Made by a program: the position numbers and the translations under genes. Below, one piece after another: positions 33,859 to 46,305 of a stretch of DNA of 64,000 nt (the stretch's first letter is position 1; the number at the start of each line of letters is the position of its first letter). This DNA is from Immersiella caudata. Its lineage: Eukaryota; Ascomycota; Sordariomycetes; Sordariales; Lasiosphaeriaceae. Under the pieces are notes generated by a model that was not told where the DNA came from, did not search any database, and saw only the letters and a program-made list of their open reading frames with translations. Location of the stretch: contig JAULSU010000001.1 in NCBI GenBank assembly GCA_030512335.1, positions 4,898,001-4,962,000 of the forward strand, given 5' to 3'.

Positions 33859-34939
33859 TAGGAGACGACGAGAAATTTTCCGTTTTGCGGCGAGACAGCG
33901 CCATCTGCATCACATAACGTCTCGAGTTGGGCGACAAGCCTATCCGCTGGGCTGGCGGGTGACGTCGCCCCGTGTATATTTTGGGCATTTTGGATAGGCG
34001 TTTGGAGATCGAAACTGGGTGGTATATCAATCAGGCGCGGAGGCATGATTTCTTTCTTGGGTTATCCTCTTGTTCGCTTTTAATGTTCCCTTGTCGACAG
34101 CGGCGGGAGCGAGGCATTCGGACGTTCGATGCAGTTTGGGGAAAGAGGCGTATGGTCGGTCTCTCCCAGGGGGGGTTGGAAGCGAATGTGAACGTTGACA
34201 CGCAGTCGCGACAGTCGTATATTGGTTGAGCTCGATCAGCATCAGGCGATTGGGTTTCCTAGTGGTTCAATAGATCTGAATCCCTGAATGGGAAAGCAGC
34301 ATTCTCATCAGTGCAAACCTCCATACCTACTGTGCTTTACTCCCAGAACCCTCTATTCGGTCCTTGCTCCCACCCCTTTTCCAGTGCCGAGCCGGTCGCC
34401 GAGATCGAGCCTCCATCCAGCCCGGGTCTCAACAGGCGCCCGTCGTGAAATCAGGGGTGTTTCGGTGGCGTTGGGATGCATGTCGTCACAATGGTCGGCG
34501 CGAGCTCTTTCGTGACATCTCAGGCGCGTCACAGCATTGCCCCGGCGAGGACAAGGATTGGAATAATGCCCCATTTTCGAGCAAGAGGGGAAGCAAAGCA
34601 GGCCAATTTGAGCGGCGCAACAGCTGAGTTTTATCACTGACCTAGCGCTAGAGTTTTCAGCCCTATTCCCGAGCTTGCTCATCGTACATGCTGTAAGCTG
34701 ACTTGATCTCACCACCACGGCCCTGCAAGATCGCAGACACTGCCTGACAGTCACTAGATTTCTTTCTTTGACGCCAACAAGAGACCTCGACTTTCAGCTA
34801 ACACTTGAGATTTTGCACTTGTTGACCCTTCGACAAATCATATTGATCGCTATACTGACATACTCCATTATCATACTGTCGTATCAAGCCAGCGGCCGCC
34901 AAGTAACACTCTGGACACACTTGCAAGGGCGGCGAAGGC
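33859..34939. other. Spacer between X325 and DOA1 genes
   Basis: 1081 bases; convergent 3' ends. No gene is supported. Confidence 0.4.
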
Positions 34940-37446
34940 CTAACCACTGATGAGCTTCCTGCATTCCCCCACTACGCCTTGGATACGCGGGTCTTGTGAT
35001 TTTCGTTGAGCTTGCCCGGCAGCATCCTCAAGTTCAGGTCGCGACACAAGTTGTGCAGCTTCTGGCCCGCACAAGAGGGTCATTCCAACCGTCATGACAG
35101 CACGGAACAAGATCTCGTCGGCAGTTTGGTCGCGGATAATCGCTACCGCAATTTTCATGAGTTTTGATAGCAGCGGTGTGTCGATGCTTCTTTGGGGAAT
35201 TGGTCCTTGTCGTTCGTTGTAGGCCAAGCATGCGTAGTTGAACGCCGTCGTGACCAAAGCCGTCTGAACGTTGGTGTTTGAAGAGCCGAACGGTGTCTGT
35301 CCATCGATGCCGGCAACGCGTCCCATCAGGCCAATGACTGTGTCAGCATCCTTCGAAACCATCGCGCGACCATCGATGGTTTGGAAAAGATTGGTAATGG
35401 TTCTCAGCGCCATCATCAGACTATTGGGGTTGACCTCATCCCACTTCACCGCTTCCAGAGCGAAGGCAGGCGTACCATCTGCCGAATCAATGCCGAACTG
35501 ACTCTGGTCTAATGCTGATCGCAGGGCAATACCAATCGCGTTGCCGTAGCGATGCCATGAGGGGAATGATGCAAGCCCAGGGCGTGCTGCCATGCACCGA
35601 AAGATGTCGAGAACGGGCAGCCGACTTCCATAAGGCCATTGAGTGAGAAGCCTGAGGACGATGTCTATTGTCTCGCCTGGGATAGTGGTCCTCGATGGCC
35701 TTGACAACAGTTCGACCAGGGCCTCTAAACGGTTCAGATCATCGGGGTTCATGGCGATGTGCTTGTTCCCAGCTTGGATCTCGTTGTCGTTGGACTGCTT
35801 CAGGCGTCGAAACGCTGGATCCAGCTTGGATTGGGTGAGCGAGAGGTACGAGGTATGCGGAAGATGGTTCGTAGTAGGGGCGGCTGCAGGGGGCTTCGCA
35901 TTTGAGGCTGCACCATCCCCACCCTGCCGTGCCTCTGCTGTATTCTCTCTGATGAATGCTGCAACAGCTTCGAGATAGGAAATTGGAAGGTTGTTGTCGT
36001 TGAGGAACTTGGTTGCCGCCTGATATGTATCTTCTCCGAGGTTATACGGCAGTTTGTGTGGTGGTTTGCCATCTTCTGTATCCACGTCAAAGACGTAATC
36101 ATACTCTTTCCCCTGGTATTCCACCTTCTTGCGCTGTTGCGCTGCTTCCTCTGAGTCTACAACTGTTCCAATCTTAGTCCACTCGTCAGTTGCTGGAAAG
36201 ATGTGTTAGCTTTTGTACCGCATCCGCTGCTCACACTTAGGCACACAAACCGTCCGACCACTGATATGCCGCAATGCTCTCGTCATCCTCCAGGACCATT
36301 ACGACCTGCTTGTGCTTCGTACCCTTCGCGGTTTGCAACCACTCTCGAGGCTTCACATCTTTCCGATCAACCTTGTTTTCTTTTACCGTAGCATGCTGAA
36401 CAGCTGCATCAAACTCCGAGATGATTTCAGGTTCGGCCACGCGCTTGGAGTCGCGAGTAAAGACTCGGACAACACTGTCACTGGTCCCAGCTGCGATGTC
36501 TCCGTTCTCGTGGCACACCGCGACCTGCCATACGGAAATAGCTGGGAGCGTGATGGTTTGAACGCACGTCTTATCTCTCCAAATGCGCACCGTCCGGTCC
36601 TCTCCGGAGCTGACAAGCTCGCCCGTTGATAAAGGGGCAAGTGAGTAGATGAAGCTCTCGTGCCCGTACAGACTCGCGACTTGTGTCCCGTCAATCTTCC
36701 ATAGCTTTATGACGCTGTCATTGCCGGCGCTGGCAAAGTCGGCCCCTGTAGGGTGTCTCGCTCCGCTGGGGAACCGACATAGTGCCCTCACCACATCATC
36801 GTTGCGAAGCTTGCGATAGGGGACAACTTCTTGAAACGAGTCCGTGGATTCTGGGATGTGGAATATGCGGATGAAGGTGTCAGCGCACGCAGTGATTATC
36901 ACGTCCTTGCTGTAGGACAAGACCGCCCAGACGGCCTTGCCCTCCTCGCCGTGTACCAAACTCATCTCAGGATCCCATGTCTTGGCGCTCCAAACGATGG
37001 ACTTGGCGTCCCAACTTCCAGAAACCAGGTATGATCCATCAGGAGAGACGTCAAGAGCGCATACGTTGCCGGCATGCCCCACAAGCAAGCGCTTATAGTC
37101 GTCGTCTGGGGTGTTTGGGTTGTTGATCTCGATGAGGTTATCGCCAAAGCCGCGGACGAGGAGGCCTTCGGGAGACTTGCTGTGGGGGGCCGGGAAGTAC
37201 GATAGCGAGTTGACGTAGTGCTGGGCCGGCAAGGTGCTCGACTTGGTGAATTCGCCCCCCTTCTTGCGCCATAGCACCGTAGTCGAGTCGCGGCTGCCGG
37301 AGACTATAAAGTCTGGAGACGGGAAGATGACGGAGCGAACCTATTGGCGCCAAGGTTAGCCAGATGTCAGGGCAAGGCCATTGTTGAGGTTTTACATCTT
37401 TGTCATGGCCCCTCAGCTCGGCTGAGAGCTTGTACTCCTTCGACAT
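34940..37446 (-). CDS. Doa1/PLAA-type ubiquitin-binding WD40-PFU-PUL protein, with a possible 1-base frame break
   Basis: Exons 37446-37396, 37340-36251 and 36193-34940, with introns of 55 and 57 bp. A seven-blade WD40 propeller (ELRGHDKDV, SGSRDSTTVLW, SGSWDAKSIVW, ADTFIRIF, SAGNDSVIKLW, SSGEDRTVRIW) covers ~1-300, a PFU domain (GKEYDYVFDVDTEDGKPPH) comes next, and a C-terminal PUL armadillo domain runs from ~540. Doa1 binds ubiquitin and Cdc48/p97 and controls ubiquitin turnover. The splice into exon 3 is well marked (CTAAC branch, TTTCCAG), but the reading frame does not continue: a CCC at 36179-36181 must be CC to give DEWTKIG, the conserved PFU start. With that the product would be 797 aa. 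An assembly or homopolymer error is likeliest. A frame-restoring acceptor at 36162/36163 would delete the conserved segment. Confidence 0.85.
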
Positions 37447-38314
37447 CTTGAGGCGTGGGGTTTTGTTGCTGGGATGAATGTTGATCGCGGTGCTTCACCA
37501 GCTGCCCAGGGGTTCGGCAGTATTCGGAGACGGACTGGCGATGTTCCAACCAAGGCTGGGCAAATCTGAAGCGCTTTGACTTGGAGGGAAGCTCGCAGTA
37601 CAGGGCGGGCGGAGCTAATGGCGGAAGGCGCAGGACAAATAAAACCCGCTGTGAATTTGTCAGATTCGGAAGTGGAAGGAGTACGAAGGGGCTCGAAGCT
37701 GGTCAGTGAGGGGCAGTATTGTGCAACATGAGGTTGGGGCCGCCAGGGCCGCAACCGCCCCATGGAGGGGCATCTGCTAGATGAGGGGAGCTTCCGCCAC
37801 GTCCTGGCCTTGCCTGCCAAAAACAGCCCCACATCTGGAAGGCCATGTGGGGCTTGGAGCTTGGAGCTGGGGAAATTGCTGCGAGTGCATGGGGCAAACG
37901 AGGGGTACACTTCGCAAACTTGGCCCCGCTGGTCAACTTCACTTTCGCCGAGCGCCAAAACCGCCCTCCTTCCATCTGCACATTCACACTCGACGAGCCA
38001 GGATATGATGACCACTGTGGACTGAGCCACCTCTGTCTGTTTCTCACGAATTCCTCTGACGACCCGTTACGACCCTTCCGCTCTTTCTTTTGTTTTGGTC
38101 CACCAGCTATTTGTCCCCGCGCATGCGTTAGAACTCTGCCCACGCCAAATCTACGCGCCGCCCTTTCGCGAAGACTTCTATTTGCAACCGATCAACCAAA
38201 CCACAGCCGGTCTTTTCCATTCCATATCTTCTATAGCCCCCCCTCCGGACGGTTCTTCTATCCGGTGCACCGATCGACTCCATTCGCTCGCTCCGCTCAG
38301 AAGGGCAGACGGCC
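37447..38314. promoter_or_regulatory. Bidirectional promoter of DOA1 and STRAP genes
   Basis: 868 bases separate the two divergent ATGs. The part near STRAP is strongly CT-rich (38020-38300). A GC-rich centre contains repeated TTGGGG/CCCCA-like words but no TATA. Both genes are housekeeping-type, so a shared CpG-like promoter is plausible (inference). Confidence 0.45.
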
Positions 38315-39441
38315 ATGGCAGAGTCCGCCCCTCGGCAATACGTGCCTCTCACCTGCCACGGCCACTCGCGGCCTGTTCCGCACCTGAGTTTCTCTCCTCT
38401 CGAAAAGGAAGAGGTCTACTACATGATCTCGGCCTGCAAAGGTTTGCGCCAGCTTTCTCTCCCGAACAGTGGCACTAGCTGACATTCCGCGTTTCAGATG
38501 GCAACCCGATGCTTCGCGACGGCCAAACAGGCGACTGGATTGGTACCTTTTTCGGACACAAAGGTGCAGTCTGGCAGGCACGACTGAGCCCCGATGCATC
38601 TACAGCAGCGACTGCCTCGGCTGATTTCACGGCTAAGGTGTGGGACACGCACACCGGCGAGCTGCTTTGGGTTCTTCAGCACGATCACATAGTACGCGCT
38701 ATCGCCTACCCCTTTGACAACTCCGATATGCTGGCAACCGGGGGGTTCGAGAAGAAGCTGCGGATCTTCGACCTACACGACCAGAAGCCACTCTCGTCGC
38801 CGACATCAGCCAACCCGAGCGTTGCCACGCCTGTCACCATCGAAACCTCTCAAGCGTTCGAGATTGGCGAAGGGGCTCACAAAGATGCCATCAAGTTCAT
38901 CGTCTGGGCTAAAGATCCGAACGTCATCATTACTGCCTCTGGTGATACTCTTCGCTGGTTTGACCTCCCGACTCGTCAATGTATTCGAGAAGCCAAGCTT
39001 GAGGGGGAAATCAAGTCATGCGAGCTCGTGTATCTCGCGCCAGCTTTCAGCTCCCCTACGGATATTGGCGGCGGTCTTCCGGTTCTCTCCGTGGCAGCTG
39101 GTAAGACGGCGTACTTCTGGGGAGGAGTGAGAGCCGAAGATGAGCTCAAGAGGATGACCCTCCCCCACGGAATTGCCAGCGTTGGTCTAGACCTAAAGGG
39201 TCGGAAGATCGTGGTGGGCGAGGACCCAGGAACTTGGGCTCGGGTGTACAGCTGGGAGGATGGAAGGGAGATTGACGTACACAAGGGCCACCACGGCCCG
39301 ATTTGGTCGATCGCTTTTTCCCCGGATGGAAACCTCTACGCAACGGGCTCGGAGGACGGGACTATCAAGATGTGGAAAAACTGTGACGGTTTCTACGGTC
39401 TGTGGCGTGGGGGCGTGTCTGGTAGCACCGGTTCAGACTAG
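38315..39441 (+). CDS. STRAP/unrip-like WD40 protein
   Basis: Two exons (38315-38441, 38498-39441) with a 56-bp intron (GTTTGC...TTTCAG) give 356 aa. The opening QYVPLTCHGHSRPV...FSPLEKEEVYYMISACKDGNPMLRDG is nearly diagnostic of STRAP (serine/threonine kinase receptor-associated protein, unrip). Repeats continue as GHKGAVWQARLSP, ASADFTAKVWD, TGGFEKKLRIFDL, TASGDTLRWFDL, the beta-stranded segment LPVLSVAAGKTAYFWGG, and GHHGPIWSIAFSPDG with TGSEDGTIKMW. In animals STRAP works with the SMN complex and in translation and signalling; in fungi the closest roles are RNA-related, and no function has been fixed. It is transcribed away from DOA1. Confidence 0.9.
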
Positions 39442-41225
39442 GAGAAGGTTGATTGGCCCGTTGATACCCCCTCCAAAGGAAGCCGCATCACGTCAAAGCA
39501 GTCTGAGCATCGCGTCGCGGAGCTGTTGGGCAGGGCTGATGATATCTGCCAAGAGATGGAGGACACTCAACGCCCACATTTAAACTCCGACTTGCTTCTC
39601 AGCTATGACTCCCCAGTCTTGTCTCCATCGGCTCGACGTCCGAGCTAGGCAACATCTTACCCAGACCTTCTCCTTGGTCTCCGTGACACATAGAAACCTC
39701 CGCTTTGGTTTGTCTCCTTGGAGGGGACACCCGGGGGGTAGTCCCACCAGACATGAGGGACAATTAATGGGTTAGTTTGTGGTTGGCTTCACACTTTGAT
39801 TACCACTTGATTACCAGTTGACTACGGTTCTTGATAAAGGTGGCCAGCTGGTTGTTTAGCTCTAATATCATCAAGACCTGCTGAGTACAGGTTAAGCAAT
39901 CCACGATTATCTGAGGCACCGCTCGGCCCCGAGGGCACAGTCAAGATTCTGCTCCATCACGACTCTGATGACATGTAGGCTCAAGCGACCAGAGGTGTAA
40001 TAAAAGGACGATGTCTATCTGTCTCAGACATGACGCTGGATATCCTACCTTACCTTATCGTCACATGAACTTGAAGCTCATGCACGTGAATATCCCATCA
40101 CAGCCTGGAAGTTCTGCAGAGTTGAGCAAGTTGGGACTATCACCGCAGCTCATGACTGACAGGTAGCTACGACGACGCCCGGCTCAGGGGCAAAAGGTCA
40201 TCCGGGTCACGTTGGCATTTTGATTCGGGTTTTAGCTACCTGAAAACTTGCCAAAGTCGCTAATCTCAGTGTACAGTGGAGACCGAAATGAGTGTCCATG
40301 ATTTCGGATGTTCAAGATTTCTCCGCACGGAGAATTGGGCCTCTGGTTGCGGCTGACACAGTGCGCTGCTGCAGGCTTCGTACCGAGTACAAGTGGAACC
40401 CAAAACTGGGCTGCAGTGCCTGGAGGAACTTTAAAGCGTAGCGAAGTTCCGAAAGGTTCCTTTTCCGAGCCCGACCATGACCACAAAAAAAAGACCATCT
40501 GGTACTTTCAAATAATGTTGTATTCAACCAAGATGCTAAGATCTTGCCTGCTGGTAAAGTTTTGCCGATGTACATACTTGCAGGTAATGAATCGGTTGGT
40601 TAGAGCCAGGTGGTTCCCCACCCTTGTGGTTGCCGCGGATTGCCGCTGAAGCCCGCTCCTGACCCGAGCCGGGGCATCGCTCTTGCTGATGTCCAAGATT
40701 CCATGTTTTAGCGCTCTCATTGCGTAGAGCCGTTTTAAGTGCAACATAGAGAGCTTTCCTCTTCATCCGCAGCGTCAGCTCCCCCAGTGGTTTCGGGCAA
40801 CCCCGGAATCAGCTCAAACGTCTATGATCCCGCTCGAAGCGCCGCCGGGCCTCTTCCCCATTCCACCCAGTCTAAGTGCTACGTATCTCATATCTCTGTC
40901 CACCACGCTCTTCAGTTCGATTTGGAATCAGCTCCTGCTGGTTTTCGGAAGTGGTACAGCCCCGAGCTGAAGAACTCAAAGAGCCAATGACGTGGAAGCG
41001 GACTCAACTGACCCCGCACCGGGGCAACCCCGCGCATTGGGTTGGCGGTCTGCGAGGCAGTTGGGCAGCTCCATGTCCGTTCCCGCGGAGTGGTCTTCCA
41101 TAGAAGACCAAAGACCACAATCACGATTCTTTTCGCTCTCTTGAGCCCAGCCCTGAGGCGGATAGCACGATCATTGTCTGCCGATCACGGGTGTTGTGCG
41201 CTCGTTGTTTCCCAGCACCAGCACA
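39442..41225. other. Left flank of the NLR island
   Basis: 1784 bases without a supported gene. Short tandem-like phrases (GATTACC repeated near 39800) occur, and one arm of an inverted repeat (40270-40416) whose partner lies on the other side of the NLR gene. The last ~200 bases must hold the NLR promoter. Confidence 0.45.
40270..40416 (+). repeat. Dispersed repeat, left copy (inverted partner at 46833-46978)
   Basis: About 147 bp that aligns to the reverse complement of 46833-46978. Identical blocks include a 29-bp stretch at 40388-40416, a 19-bp stretch (TGACACAGTGCGCTGCTGC) and a 16-bp stretch (AGTGTCCATGATTTCG). Differences are mostly transitions, plus a short substituted segment in the middle. 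No coding content recognised. Confidence 0.7.
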
Positions 41226-44200
41226 ATGGAGGGGCTTGGGGCCGCCGCAAGCGTCATCGCGGTCGTCGAGCTGGCCGCCAAGGTTGCCTCTCTCTGTCTC
41301 GAATACTCATCCGCCGTCAAGCATGCCAAGTCCGACATCGAGCGCCTGCGAAAACATACCGACAGCCTGAAGATAACCGTTAATGGCGCGCAAAAGCTTC
41401 TCCAGGGTCCAGATGGAGCTCGGCTCGAGACGTCGCTGAAGCTGCGCGAAGCTATGGCCAATTCCTACTTGCAGCTTGATGATATCGCTACGAAGCTAGA
41501 AGAGAAGTTGCGTGCGGGTCGCACAGCAAAGGCGATGAGATGCATGGGGCTGCGAGCCTTGAGGTGGCCGTTCGAGAGCAAGGACGTGGACAAGATTATT
41601 GCGAACCTTCAGCAAGACCAGACCTCCTTTACAACCGCCCTTCAGATTGATCAAATGTAAGTCTATCTCAGCTGTAAACCTACCTTCTATCAACAACTAA
41701 TCTCAAGTCCTAGCGCCGAGATTTCCGATATCAGGCGTAAGATCGATTTACCAAAGCTGCCGGTCGTAACTGGTGCGGCCTTCGACGCGCAAACCAACGA
41801 GCACGACCCTAAATGCCATCCCGATACCCGCGTTGACCTTCTCGCCGAGATCGACAGGTGGATTGAAGACACCGATGCAAAATGCATCTTCTGGCTATGT
41901 GGTATGGCGGGCACCGGCAAATCTACAATATCTCGCACTGTGGCCAGCCGTCTCTCCGCGAAAGGCGTGCCTGTTGCCAGTTTCCTCTTCAAGGCGGGCG
42001 ATGGCGACCGTGGTAGAGCAGCCAAGTTCTTTACGACAATCACATCTCAGCTCGTCAACCGATTGCCTTTATTGGCCCCGCACGTTAGGAATGCGATCGA
42101 AAGCGACCCAGAAATTGCCGACAAGAGCAAGGGAGAACAGTTCCAGAAGCTCATCCTGGAACCGCTCAACAAGTGCAAAGACAAACCTCACATACCCGCA
42201 CTGGTTTTAGTGGTGATTGATGCTCTCGACGAGTGCGACCGGGAGGAGGATGCTGTAGCCATCATCCGTATCCTGTCCAAAGCCAAAGAAGCAAATTCTG
42301 TTTCCCTGAGATTCTTTGTCACCAGCAGACCCGAGCTGCCCATTCGCAACGGTTTCGGCGAAATCCAGGGAGAATATCAGGACGTGGCCCTACACCGGAT
42401 ACCGGAGCCAATCGTCGGACACGATATATCTGCATTCCTACGATACGAACTCGCAAGAATCGGGGATAAATACAATAGCCAAGCTCCCAAAGGCCTACAG
42501 CTGCCGCCAGGCTGGCCTAGCGAAGATGTTATCCGGATACTTACTCAGATGGCTGTCCCATTATTCATTTTTGCCGCAACCGTGTGCCGCTTTGTTGAAG
42601 ATTCGGCATGGTCGGATCCCGCTAATCAGCTGGAGAAAATCTTACAGCATCAGACGAAGACCAACGGTTCCGAACTTGACAAGCTCAACACGACGTATCT
42701 CCCAATTCTCAACCAACTTACTGCGGGACGTATGGATCCGCAGAGGAGCCGCTTGCTGAACGAGTTCCGAGGTGTCGTTGGCCCTATTGTTCTCCTTGCT
42801 CAGCCCCTCTCAATGTCGTCGCTTGCACGACTTCTTAACATCTCTTCGACCGCTATATATGGCAGGCTTAACTCTCTCCATTCCGTGCTCGATATCCCAT
42901 CTCAAATTGACGCCCCAGTCAGACTCTTTCATCTGTCATTCCGTGACTTTCTGGTCGATGCGACTAAACGCGCCAAGGAGTTTTGGATCGACGAGACTCA
43001 ATATCACAAGACGCTTGCGGACAGATGTATTCAACTGTTACACCAACACCTCAGGAGAGATATTTGCGATCTACAAATACCAGGAAAGCTACGGTCAGAA
43101 GTCGGCCAGCAAACTATCGACAGCGGCCTGCCGCCCGAAGTTCAGTACGCCTGTCAGTACTGGGTCCACCATCTGAAGGAGAGCAAAGGCAGCGTACAGG
43201 ATGGCGGCCCAGTCCACAGCTTCCTGAAGAGTCATCTCCTTTACTGGCTTGAAGCTCTCGGCGTTTTAGGTCGTATCTCAGAGAGTCTCGGTATAGTAGA
43301 CGATTTGTTAACCCTTAGTGTATGTTGCATCCTTGCCCACTATTCCCGAAACATAGTAACATCGCCTTTCAGCCTGCAGGTGCCATTGAGATATCCGGGT
43401 TTCTCCGCGATATAAGGCGGTTCGTTCAGAGCAGCCAGTTAATCATCGATATAGCACCTCTTCAAGTATACGCTTCGACACTTGCGTTTAGCCCAGCCGA
43501 CAGCATAACAAGAAATCTATTCAAGCAGGAAGAATTGAGGTGGATTACTACCGGGCCAGTTGTAGAAGAGAATTGGAATGCGTGCCGGCAGACACTAGAG
43601 GGGCATAGCGATGGGGTCTGGTCGGTTACGTTCTCCCCCGATTCGAAGCTTATTGCGTCAGGGTCTTACGATAAGACCGTCAAGATCTGGGACGTGGCAA
43701 CAGGAGCCTGCACGCAGACGCTTGAGGGGCATAGCCATGGGGTCCGGTCGGTTACGTTCTCCCCCGATTCGAAGCTTATTGCGTCAGGGTCTTACGATAA
43801 GACCGTCAAGATCTGGGACGTGGCAACAGGAGCCTGCACGCAGACGTTTAAGGGGCATAGCCATAGGGTCCGGTCGGTTACGTTCTCCCCCGATTCGAAG
43901 CTTATTGCGTCAGGGTCTAGAGATAAGACCGTCAAGATCTGGGACGTGGCAACAGGAGCCTGCACGCAGACGCTTGAGGGGCATAGCCATGGGGTCTGGT
44001 CGGTTACGTTCTCCCCCGATTCGAAGCTTATTGCGTCAGGGTCTTACGATAAGACCGTCAAGATCTGGGACGTGGCAACAGGAGCCTGCACGCAGACGCT
44101 TGAGGGGCATAGCGATGGGGTCCAGTCGGTTACGTTCTCCCCCGATTCGAAGCTTATTGCGTCAGGGTCTTACGATAAGACCGTCAAGATCTGGGACGTG

Positions 44201-45355
44201 GCAACAGGAGCCTGCACGCAGACGCTTGAGGGGCATAGCGATGGGGTCTGGTCGGTTACGTTCTCCCCCGATTCGAAGCTTATTGCGTCAGGGTCTTACG
44301 ATAAGACCGTCAAGATCTGGGACGTGGCAACAGGAGCCTGCACGCAGACGCTTGAGGGGCATAGCGATGGGGTCCAGTCGGTTACGTTCTCCCCCGATTC
44401 GAAGCTTATTGCGTCAGGGTCTTACGATAAGACCGTCAAGATCTGGGACGTGGCAACAGGAGCCTGCACGCAGACGTTTGAGGGGCATAGCGATGGGGTC
44501 CAGTCGGTTACGTTCTCCCCCGATTCGAAGCTTATTGCGTCAAGGTCTTACGATAAGACCGTTAAGATCTGGGACGTGGCAACAGGAGCCTGCACGCGGA
44601 CACTTAAGGGGCATAACCATTGGGTCCAGTCGGTTACGTTCTCCCCCGATTCGAAGCTTATTGCATCAGGGTCTATCAATAAGACCGTCAAGATCTGGGA
44701 CGTGGCAACAGGGGCCTGCACACAGACGCTTGAGGGGCATAGCCATGGGGTCCGGTCGGTTACGTTCTCCCCCGATTCGAAGCTTATTGCGTCAGGGTCT
44801 ATCGATAAGACCGTCAAGATCTGGGACGTGGCAACAAGGGCCTGCACGCAGACGCTTAAGGGGCATAGCGATGGGGTCCAGTCGGTTACGTTCTCCCCCG
44901 ATTCGAAGCTTATTGCGTCAGGGTCTATCGATAAGACCGTCAAGATCTGGGACGTGGCAACAGGAGCCTGCACGCAGACGCTTGAGGGGCATAGCCATGG
45001 GGTCCAGTCGGTTACGTTCTCCCCCGATTCGAAGCTTATTGCGTCAGGGTCTATCGATAAGACCGTCAAGATCTGGGACGTGGTAACAGGGGCCTGCACA
45101 CAGACGCTCAAGGGGTACAGCGGTGGCGTCAATTCCGCGAAATTTATTAGTTCCTGGTCTGCCGATGCGAAACCCCCCTCTCACCAAAACTATCATATAG
45201 GCTCGGACAGCAGGTGGATTATAAAAGGCTCAGAAAACTGGTTTTGGTTGCCTCCAGGATCTCGACCGATATGTTGGGCCGCATGGACATCAGTAATCGC
45301 CATTGGCAGTTCGTCGGGGCGTGTCCTAATTATGACGTTCCCGACAGATAAATAA
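41226..45355 (+). CDS. NACHT-WD40 NLR-like protein (HET-E/HET-D type repeats, helical N-terminal domain)
   Basis: Three exons (41226-41656, 41714-43319, 43373-45355) with introns of 57 and 53 bp give 1339 aa. Residues 1-~145 form a helical domain starting with a hydrophobic helix (GLGAAASVIAVVELAAKVAS) and an amphipathic KHAKSDIERLRKHTDSLK segment, resembling HeLo-like/STAND N-terminal domains of fungal NLRs; it is not the HET domain. NACHT: Walker A GMAGTGKST at ~207, Walker B LVVIDALDECD at ~307, a sensor-like TSRPELP, and a winged-helix end (LFHLSFRDFLVDATKR). A linker (~620-755) leads to twelve 42-residue WD40 repeats (756-1259) and a short degenerate thirteenth. Fungal relatives sense non-self and trigger cell death; an incompatibility role here is inference. 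Confidence 0.92.
43601..45112 (+). repeat. Twelve tandem 126-bp WD40-coding repeats
   Basis: Twelve units of exactly 126 bp in one phase, starting GGG CAT and running to the next GGG CAT or GGG TAC. Synonymous differences are almost absent. Changes fall at a few codons: unit positions 3 (S/N), 4 (D/H), 5 (G/R/W), 7 (W/R/Q), 23 (Y/R/I), 24 (D/N), and 41-42 (L/F, E/K). Units 1-8 mostly share Y at 23 and units 9-12 share I, suggesting block duplication. The 126-bp period is divisible by three, which opens long antisense and off-frame ORFs that are not genes. Confidence 0.97.
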
Positions 45356-46305
45356 TGCTAATCTCTCTTTCCCTCTTTCCCTCGTTCTTCATCCTGTTAC
45401 GACCTCTGGCCTGTCGACGAACGGTCGGCAGGGTCGCTAGGATAATGGTGGAGAGAGAGGAGTAATACGGAGGCAAGTCCTTACAGACGGGGGTTCACTG
45501 GTCAATGGCGGTCGTATGTCACTATAAGACAGAGCAACACTCCAAGTGTCGGTGCAGTAGGACACAATCGAAGTTGGTTCAATTGACGAGCGAATATTTG
45601 CGTGAGGAACAGAAGGTTCCTCCCACCATCGTGGGTACGATGATAACTATCTATACTAACTAATGAAGATGTAACTTGTACCTTGATCTGTTGCTCGGTG
45701 TTCCACAGGACAGAGCGACAGAGCAAGTGCTCTGTCGGTCCTTGATGCTCTGTCCAGAGCGCGCCAAGCCTTCAGAGCAGGTAGTGTGAAGTTCCTTCGC
45801 ACTGTGTTTAATACGGTGGCGCCTGCGGGGACACGTCGGCCCGTTCCGGCCACAAGGGTGGCCCGCAGGTCGTCACACATCCTCTATATTTCTTTTTTCT
45901 AGCTTGACACCAGAAGGGTCTGGGAGGGCAGGTTATTTTATAGAGATGGATGATGGAATTCTGGGATTTTCTATTAACATTACAGCGACTTCATACTTTA
46001 CTCCAAAAATGCGACATGTGACCTAATGGAGGCAAATATGGTTGGCGGTAATCGGACTTACGGGTGTAAATTGCATAACAGGGTGATTTGGACATTGCCA
46101 CTTACGTATAGGTTAACTTCACTCTGCATCTTTGGGGTAATAGATCTTCGTGTCGCAAGGCAACCCCACGAAGCGGGTTGAAACAGCCCTGTACATGGTG
46201 ACATCATGTGGATGTCAAAGGCCGACGGAAAAACATGGCGTAGATGACGGCTAGGGCTCTGACACCACAGGCCCCTCTGTGGCTACACGCAGATCGGCTG
46301 GCGTT

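Noticed and set aside
35034..37147. Short secondary frames over DOA1
   Set aside because: Shadows of the WD40/PFU/PUL coding frames.
43611..45086. Long second-frame ORF (491 codons) through the WD40 array
   Set aside because: The 126-bp period is divisible by three, so an off-frame stays open by repetition; the WD40 frame explains the locus.
44548..45132. Antisense ORF (194 codons) over the WD40 array
   Set aside because: Same repeat-period effect; no start context or motif.
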